Shown here: one piece after another, positions 7,738-12,356 of the stretch | How the letters are laid out: the number at the start of each line of letters is the position of its first letter | Position numbering within the stretch: the first letter of the stretch is position 1 | Assembly: GCA_964500965.1 (NCBI GenBank) | Contig: CAZCQZ010000045.1 | Span: forward strand, 1-12,356 | From: JAISGQ01 sp964500965 | GTDB taxonomy: Bacteria > Bacillota > Clostridia > Oscillospirales > Acutalibacteraceae | DNA length: 12,356 nt | Reading direction: 5' to 3' | Notes under the pieces: model-generated | Told to the model about the DNA's origin: nothing | The model's input: the letters and a program-made list of their open reading frames with translations, nothing else | Databases searched by the model: none | Position numbers and translations under genes: made by a program

Positions 7738-7766
7738 ATTATATCACTTTTAATATCAAATGGAAA
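7738..7766 (-). promoter_or_regulatory. Predicted promoter of murA
   Basis: On the minus strand a perfect TATAAT (7738-7743) lies 17 bases downstream of TTTCCA (7761-7766). The predicted start leaves a leader of roughly 100 bases before the TTG start of murA. Confidence 0.65.
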
Positions 7767-7860
7767 GAATAATTTTCATTTTAGAATATTATTAACGGCA
7801 AATTAACAAATTGTTTACATCTGGACAATAAATTTGACGTAGCAAAAAAGGATCTGCATT

Positions 7861-7905
7861 GGCTCCCTCTGACGAGGGAGCTGTCACCGTAGGTGACTGA
7901 GGGAG
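7861..7905. repeat. Palindromic CTCCCTC/GAGGGAG interspersed repeat
   Basis: An 8-bp stem, GCTCCCTC (7862-7869) with GAGGGAGC (7874-7881), is followed by a second 6-bp stem, GTCACC (7883-7888) with GGTGAC (7892-7897), and then a further GAGGGAG (7899-7905). The first CTCCCTC arm can therefore pair either with the near arm or with the far one, enclosing the second hairpin. From memory this resembles a short non-coding repeat scattered between genes of Oscillospiraceae. It lies between the serine dehydratase and murA. A T6 run on the minus strand follows 12 bases beyond the first stem, which is far for an ordinary terminator. Confidence 0.65.
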
Positions 7906-7943
7906 AGATATTTTACAAACCCGGCTTGAAATTTTAAACTGTA

Positions 7944-7975
7944 GTGGACGACGCCCCCGGCGAAGCCGAACGGAT
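7944..7975. other. GC-rich overlapping hairpins after the serine dehydratase gene
   Basis: This GC-rich stretch lies in otherwise AT-rich spacer. CGCC (7952-7955) can pair with GGCG (7959-7962), or CGGC (7958-7961) with GCCG (7965-7968); the two overlap and exclude each other. The GGACGACGCC start recalls another intergenic repeat of gut Firmicutes, so it may be a decayed copy. No U-tract follows on either strand. The rest of the 7628-7990 spacer holds only the murA leader and promoter and the palindromic repeat. Confidence 0.3.
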
Positions 7976-7990
7976 ATTGACAGACAACTG

Positions 7991-9427
7991 TCACAGCTTG
8001 ATATTCGCAAGACCGCCCTCACTGGTTTCGCGGTACTGAGCGGCAAGGTCCTGACCGGTTTCTTTCATTGTAATAATAACCCTGTCAAGGGAAATCTTTC
8101 TCGTATCGCTCAAAAAGCTTGCCAGGTTAACCGCGTTTATGGCTCTCATTGCCGCAACCGCGTTGCGTTCGATGCAGGGTATCTGCACAAGTCCGCATAT
8201 GGGGTCGCAGGTAAGTCCCAGATGATGCTCTATGGCGATTTCGGCGGCATATTCAATTTTATCGAGATTAAGTCCGAACAGCTCGCCCAAAGCGGCGGCG
8301 GCCATTGCACAGGCGGTGCCTACCTCCGCCTGACAGCCGCACTCCGCGCCGGAGATTGATGCGTTGGTTTTTACAAGATTGCCCACAATACCGCCGGTTA
8401 TCAGAGCATTTACAATCTCGTCATCGGTAAAGCTGTTCTTTTTCTGCTGATAATACATGACCGCCGGTACAACTCCTGCCGCTCCGCAGGTAGGCGCGGT
8501 AACTATTCTTTCTCCCGACGCGTTCTGCTCGCTTACGGCAAAGGCATAGGAGCACACCAATCTGCCCTCCCTGGTTTCGGGCTTTTCGTCCACATGCTGC
8601 ATATTGTAAAGGTGCTTCGCCTTTTTCTGAAGCTCAAGGCCGCCGGGGAGCGTGCCGGAATCTTTAAGTCCGGCTTTAACCGCCGACTTCATCGCTTCCC
8701 ATATGCCGTGCATATATTCGCGCAAAAACTCTCTGCCTTCGGTTTGCTCCGCGTATTCGTAAATACGCAGACCGTTTTCGTTGCAGTAATCCGCAATATC
8801 GCTGAATTTTGTCATTTCGTACACCACGGGAGCATCGACGGCATCATCACCGGCAAACACTATCCTGCCGCCTCCGACGCTGTACACCTTGGCGTAATCG
8901 GTCTGTACGCCCTTTTCAAAGGCAAACATCTCCATGGTGTTCGGGTGTGTAGTCGTGACCTCAACCATGTTAAATTCAATATCGCATGGGACAGGGGCAA
9001 GAGTGCTTTGAATCACGCGGTCAGTGCCGTGCCCCTTTCCGGTTTTTGCCAGTGAGCCGTACAAAATCACCTTGAATCTGTCCGCATTTGGGTTGCGCTC
9101 ACCGAAAACGATGCAGGCGCGTTCAGGTCCCATGGTATGTGAGCTTGACGGTCCCCTGCCGGTTTTATAAAGCTCGCTGAGAGACTCCATTCCGTGAGGT
9201 GCGATATCGGCACGGGACACAGTTTGTTCCGCAAAGAAGTATTCCATTGGCACGTTAAATATTTCCGAAAGCTTCATAAGGTGAAGTGCCGAGGGCATGG
9301 AAAGTCCCTTTTCCCACCTTGAGATTGCACGACCGCTGACGCCGAGCCGACCTCCGAGTTCTTCGACCGGAATACCGGCGGCGTTTCTCACTTCGAGCAG
9401 TCTTTTTCCGAATACATTATCTTCCAT
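7991..9427 (-). CDS. XRE helix-turn-helix / iron-sulfur L-serine dehydratase fusion
   Basis: The 478-residue product joins two parts in one uninterrupted frame. Residues about 5-62 are an XRE/Cro-type helix-turn-helix: FGKRLLEVRNAAG, EELGGRLGVSGRAISRWEKG, SMPSALHLMKLSEIFNVP. After a linker of about 17 residues comes an iron-sulfur L-serine ammonia-lyase, which converts L-serine to pyruvate and ammonia. The beta-type domain (about 80-230) has TGRGPSSSHTMGPERA and SLAKTGKGHGTDRV. The alpha-type domain (about 245-478) has TAPTCGAAGVVPA, SGAECGCQAEVG and the cluster motif CDPICGLVQIPCIERN (C407 and C418). The ATG at 9427 is 9 bases after AGAGG; another ATG at 9433 is too close to that site. No ribosome binding site marks a separate start at the enzyme part. 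The C-terminal cysteine I recall for E. coli-type enzymes is absent. Enzyme identity is firm; a regulatory role is inferred. Confidence 0.92.
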   Translation of the reverse strand: MEDNVFGKRLLEVRNAAGIPVEELGGRLGVSGRAISRWEKGLSMPSALHLMKLSEIFNVPMEYFFAEQTVSRADIAPHGMESLSELYKTGRGPSSSHTMGPERACIVFGERNPNADRFKVILYGSLAKTGKGHGTDRVIQSTLAPVPCDIEFNMVEVTTTHPNTMEMFAFEKGVQTDYAKVYSVGGGRIVFAGDDAVDAPVVYEMTKFSDIADYCNENGLRIYEYAEQTEGREFLREYMHGIWEAMKSAVKAGLKDSGTLPGGLELQKKAKHLYNMQHVDEKPETREGRLVCSYAFAVSEQNASGERIVTAPTCGAAGVVPAVMYYQQKKNSFTDDEIVNALITGGIVGNLVKTNASISGAECGCQAEVGTACAMAAAALGELFGLNLDKIEYAAEIAIEHHLGLTCDPICGLVQIPCIERNAVAAMRAINAVNLASFLSDTRKISLDRVIITMKETGQDLAAQYRETSEGGLANIKL

Positions 9428-9449
9428 TTTCATGCACCTCTGATTTTTT

Positions 9450-9464
9450 CAGGCACACAGCCTG
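9450..9464. promoter_or_regulatory. Inverted repeat at the predicted serine dehydratase transcription start
   Basis: CAGGC (9450-9454) and GCCTG (9460-9464) form an inverted repeat with a 5-base centre. It lies a few bases downstream of the -10 box of the fusion gene and before its ribosome binding site. The position suits an operator for a dimeric regulator, possibly the XRE domain of the same gene. It could equally be a small leader hairpin. CAGGC recurs once at 9565-9569, next to the -10 of the divergent gene. Confidence 0.35.
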
Positions 9465-9472
9465 TCATTGTG

Positions 9473-9501
9473 ATTTTACAGCCGTAAACCGAAAATGTCA
9501 A
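9473..9501 (-). promoter_or_regulatory. Strong promoter of the HTH-serine dehydratase gene
   Basis: On the minus strand a perfect TTGACA (9496-9501) and TAAAAT (9473-9478) are 17 bases apart. The expected start lies near 9466, giving a leader of about 40 bases. It is back to back with the promoter of the plus-strand membrane protein gene. Confidence 0.8.
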
Positions 9502-9550
9502 CCGTCACCGACACCGCCGCAGGTGCTTTTAAGAAATCTGTGTCTCGTAC

Positions 9551-9579
9551 TTGTTAAGCGGTCACAGGCGTGCTATAAT
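9551..9579 (+). promoter_or_regulatory. Promoter of the YfhO-type gene
   Basis: TTGTTA (9551-9556) and a perfect TATAAT (9574-9579) are 17 bases apart, and TGC directly before the -10 makes it an extended -10 promoter. A second TATAAT occurs at 9587-9592. The predicted leader is only about 30 bases long. Confidence 0.75.
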
Positions 9580-9616
9580 TATACATTATAATATCAACGG
9601 AAAGGCAGGAATAAGC

Positions 9617-12283
9617 ATGAATGCGGAGGCATACGAACGCAGAGAACGTGCAAAGCGCGTAATGACGCCCTTTGCCTTTCTGTTGCCGGCGGCAGTGCTG
9701 ATAGTTGTCTGTCTTATCGGCGGCATAAGTCCTTTCGGCAACGCCACCTTAATCAACAACCTTAATTCTTCTTTTATCGAAAATCTGGAACGCTTCCGCC
9801 GCACTCTGTCGGAGGACGGCCGTTTGTTTTACAGCTTTTCGCAGGGGCTCGGAAACGGCACATTCGGCACTTACGCAAGAGACTTTTCGTCTCCGCTGTA
9901 CCTCCTTTCGCTGCTCTTTCCCACCTCCGACATAGCAAATGCCTTTCTGCTCATAACCATGTTTCACATGGGACTTGCCGGGCTTACAAGCTATCTTTTC
10001 ACCTCGTTCTTAAACGACCGTGCGGAGCTGTGCCTGGGCTTTGCCGTGGCATACGGCGGCTGTGGCTGTTTTTTCATCTCCGTTTTTTCGCCGGCTTATG
10101 CTCCTGCGGCGGTACTGCTCCCTGCAATCGGTGCCGGAATTACCGTTCTGCTGAAAAAAGGCGGAGTTTTTCCGCTTGCGGCGGCGCTGGTGTGCTTTGC
10201 CGTTACCTCGTGGCAGCTTTTGCCTGCGGCAATCTTTTTCACCGTTGCCGTTTTCGTGTGGGGAACAAACGCCGTGGAAGAAAAAAGCGCGGTCAAAACA
10301 GCCGCCTTGCGCTGTGCCGTTTTGGTGTTGCTTGCCGTGCTGGTGAGCGCGGTATTTGCAGTGCCGTCACTGCTTGAAAGTGCCGAAAACGGCTCGGCTG
10401 TGCGCTCCATGTCCGACGTGCCCTGTGTTTCCCTGTCGGAGCTTTTGTCGGGGCTGTTCATGGGCAACAGTGCCGAAAACGGCGGCAACGCCATGCTTTA
10501 CTGCTCCGCCTGCACCCTTGTAATGCTGCCGGTTTACCTGCTAAACGGCAAGCTTCCGAAAGGCGAACGGGTCATGGCGGCAGGTATTCTGTTGCTCTTG
10601 CTTCTGGCTCAGGTGTTGCCACCTCTGGCGGTGATATTTAACAGCTTTTCTGCCTCCTATGAGTGTGAAAGCGGAGTGTCCTTTGTGTTCTGCACCTGCG
10701 CGGTTGCCTTTGCCGCTCGCGGACTTTCCGTGCCGTCGGGAATAACCGTGGGGAAAGCCGTGGCAAGCTGGACTTCGGCAGGAGTGCTTTACCTCATTTC
10801 TCTGCTGACCGGCGGCGGTACGGGATTTCTTATCATGACCGTTACAGCCGGATTTTTGACCCTCTACGCCGCCATAGTCCTTGTAGTCATGAGCGATCGC
10901 AAAACTCCTGCCATATTCGGTGTTGTAATAATGCTGTGCATATTTGCCGAAGCGGTTACCGCCGGGTCGGACTGCATAATTTCCGCCAAGGAAAAGGGAC
11001 TGCCTGTTAAAAGCGAAGCAATCGAGGCTTCCGCCGCAGTGGAAAACACCGTAGGTACGCTTCTCGGCGGTTGGGAGAAAACCGGCGGACGTTCGGGAAT
11101 ATCCCGTGTTCGCGGCTCCTGCGATTTAATTGATTCTGTCCGTCTTATGTCCTGCCAGAGCGTTGATTCGGAAAAAGAAAGCCCTGTGCTGTCCTCGCTG
11201 GGTATCAGCGGTGCAAATGGCTGGACAGGCGTTACCGATGCGCTTTTCGGAGTGCGCTATCTTATATCCGATGAAACCGACACCGCTTATCAGGCGTTAT
11301 CGGTTGGTGACGGAATAGGATTATATGAGAACAAAAACGCCCTTTCCGCAGGCTTTGCCGTCTCCGATATAGTGCAGGGCGTGGATTTGTCCCTGTCCTC
11401 AAACCCCTTTACGGCGCAGGAATTGCTTGTATCTGCCGCTCTCGGTGAACAGCGGACGGTGTTCACTGCTGCTCAGCTAAACGAAATGCGCTATGACGGC
11501 GCAACCTGCAACGAATTTAACGATAGCAACCTTATCACACGCTATGATGATTCGGCGGTGCTTTCCTATACCGTCACCGCACTGAGGGACGGTGAAATGT
11601 ATATGTGGATTTCCTCCACACTTCCCGACGATGCGGAAATTACAATAAACGGCGAAGCACAGAAAGACACCGACCTGGGCGCAATAGTCAGCCTGGGACA
11701 CCGCAATGCACTTGACAGCGTGACCGTTGAAATAGAGCTGAGGGAAACCAACACCGTTATAAACAGCATATATTTCATGACCCTTGATAATGACAGCTTT
11801 GCCGCCGTTATGAGCATTTTAAGCTCCCGACAGCTTACGTTTGTGAAGCTTGACGGCAACACTCTAAAGGCGGTTGCTGATGTTCAGGCAGGAGGAATTA
11901 TACTTACCACCGTGCCCTACGCCAAAGGTTGGACAGCTCTTGTGGACGGCAAGGCGGCAGAAACCTGCAAATGCCTGAACGGACTGCTTGCAGTTAAAAC
12001 CTCCGAGGGACAGCATACCCTTACCCTGACCTATACACCGGAGAGCTTTAACGGCTGTCTTGCGGTAAGTGCCCTTTCACTGCTGGCACTGCTCTGCTGT
12101 GTAATCGCAATGGAACGCAAAAACAAAACCGACCTGCCGGATAAGCCGACGGTATTGCCCATGCCACCCGGACATGGCAGTATCGAGCCGGTGGACGAGG
12201 GGAATGTTATCCCCGTTGTGTCACCGACCTTAGAGGTTGACCTTGATTTTGAATCGGAGGAAAACACCCTTGACTGGCTGTAG
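9617..12283 (+). CDS. YfhO-family polytopic membrane protein (GT-C-like, cell-surface polymer glycosylation)
   Basis: The 888-residue product has a short basic cytoplasmic start and a first membrane helix (about 17-36). A first extracellular loop ends in RLFYSFSQGLGN and DFSSPLYLLSLLFP, the pattern of YfhO proteins. About a dozen more membrane segments follow up to residue 450. A large extracytoplasmic region (about 450-810) carries TDALFGVRYLI and TVPYAKGWTALVDGK, both typical of the family. One last helix (about 812-832) and an acidic, proline-containing tail of some 55 residues close it. Bacillus YfhO works with CsbB and GtcA in adding sugars to lipoteichoic acid; no such partner is visible here, so the substrate is unknown. 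The ATG at 9617 follows AGGA by 6 bases. The frame extends to a TTG at 9551, but that lies in the -35 box. The usual Asp of the first loop seems replaced (N48). Confidence 0.88.
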   Translation: MNAEAYERRERAKRVMTPFAFLLPAAVLIVVCLIGGISPFGNATLINNLNSSFIENLERFRRTLSEDGRLFYSFSQGLGNGTFGTYARDFSSPLYLLSLLFPTSDIANAFLLITMFHMGLAGLTSYLFTSFLNDRAELCLGFAVAYGGCGCFFISVFSPAYAPAAVLLPAIGAGITVLLKKGGVFPLAAALVCFAVTSWQLLPAAIFFTVAVFVWGTNAVEEKSAVKTAALRCAVLVLLAVLVSAVFAVPSLLESAENGSAVRSMSDVPCVSLSELLSGLFMGNSAENGGNAMLYCSACTLVMLPVYLLNGKLPKGERVMAAGILLLLLLAQVLPPLAVIFNSFSASYECESGVSFVFCTCAVAFAARGLSVPSGITVGKAVASWTSAGVLYLISLLTGGGTGFLIMTVTAGFLTLYAAIVLVVMSDRKTPAIFGVVIMLCIFAEAVTAGSDCIISAKEKGLPVKSEAIEASAAVENTVGTLLGGWEKTGGRSGISRVRGSCDLIDSVRLMSCQSVDSEKESPVLSSLGISGANGWTGVTDALFGVRYLISDETDTAYQALSVGDGIGLYENKNALSAGFAVSDIVQGVDLSLSSNPFTAQELLVSAALGEQRTVFTAAQLNEMRYDGATCNEFNDSNLITRYDDSAVLSYTVTALRDGEMYMWISSTLPDDAEITINGEAQKDTDLGAIVSLGHRNALDSVTVEIELRETNTVINSIYFMTLDNDSFAAVMSILSSRQLTFVKLDGNTLKAVADVQAGGIILTTVPYAKGWTALVDGKAAETCKCLNGLLAVKTSEGQHTLTLTYTPESFNGCLAVSALSLLALLCCVIAMERKNKTDLPDKPTVLPMPPGHGSIEPVDEGNVIPVVSPTLEVDLDFESEENTLDWL

Positions 12284-12343
12284 TTTTTTCGTAACGCGGC
12301 ATTTTGAAGTATTACACTTTAAGTAGAGTCGACAAACGCCCTA

Positions 12344-12350
12344 AAAGGAG
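12344..12350 (+). promoter_or_regulatory. Ribosome binding site of a gene starting beyond the right edge
   Basis: AAAGGAG is followed by six A/T bases up to the window end, so a start codon is expected just outside. The 61 bases after the YfhO stop contain a T6 run but no clear hairpin or convincing promoter, so the next gene may be co-transcribed. Confidence 0.5.
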
Positions 12351-12356
12351 ATAAAA

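Noticed and set aside
7979..7992. GACAG-ACAA-CTGTC hairpin at the serine dehydratase stop
   Set aside because: It is a short 5-bp stem overlapping the stop codon, without a U-tract, so not a convincing terminator.
7792..8046. Minus-strand 84-codon frame overlapping the end of the serine dehydratase gene
   Set aside because: It overlaps the conserved C-terminal coding region in another frame and runs through the palindromic repeat; no ribosome binding site or family match.
9551..9616. Upstream TTG start for the YfhO-type gene
   Set aside because: The codon lies inside the -35 box and precedes the predicted transcription start; the ATG at 9617 has a proper ribosome binding site.
12284..12343. 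Promoter or terminator after the YfhO-type gene
   Set aside because: A T6 run follows the stop, but no stem precedes it. The TTGAAG and TAGAGT candidates are badly spaced.

Overview
The window looks like chromosomal DNA of a Gram-positive anaerobe of the Clostridia, most likely an Oscillospiraceae/Ruminococcaceae gut relative. This is inferred from the rpsF-ssb-rpsR operon, the very long 2-hydroxyacyl-CoA dehydratase activase-type protein, an iron-sulfur L-serine dehydratase, a YfhO membrane protein, strong AGGAGG ribosome binding sites, and a CTCCCTC/GAGGGAG intergenic repeat of a kind I associate with this group. No phage, transposase, CRISPR, rRNA or tRNA was seen.

Layout, left to right. 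Bases 1-587 (minus) hold a TetR-type regulator whose C-terminus runs off the left edge. Next is a strong terminator (685-722) that closes the minus-strand operon rpsF (S6), ssb, rpsR (S18). That operon starts from a near-consensus promoter (1886-1914) and has a structured leader. Upstream lies a monocistronic 1408-residue activase fusion (1963-6189, minus) with its own promoter. Then come murA (6365-7627, minus, probable TTG start, with terminator 6328-6359), a 363-bp gap holding the murA promoter and a palindromic repeat, and an XRE helix-turn-helix / L-serine dehydratase fusion (7991-9427, minus). A divergent promoter region of about 190 bp follows, then a YfhO-type polytopic membrane protein (9617-12283, plus). 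The right edge carries a ribosome binding site for a gene that starts outside the window.

The genes do not form one pathway. The S6-SSB-S18 operon is housekeeping, MurA starts peptidoglycan precursor synthesis, and YfhO proteins take part in decorating cell-surface polymers. The activase and the serine dehydratase are both oxygen-sensitive Fe-S enzyme types, consistent with anaerobic amino-acid or acyl-CoA metabolism. The items most worth a second look are the XRE-serine dehydratase fusion with an inverted repeat at its own predicted transcription start, the giant activase with two ATPase modules and an extra cysteine cluster, and a YfhO protein that seems to lack the usual acidic residue in its first extracellular loop.
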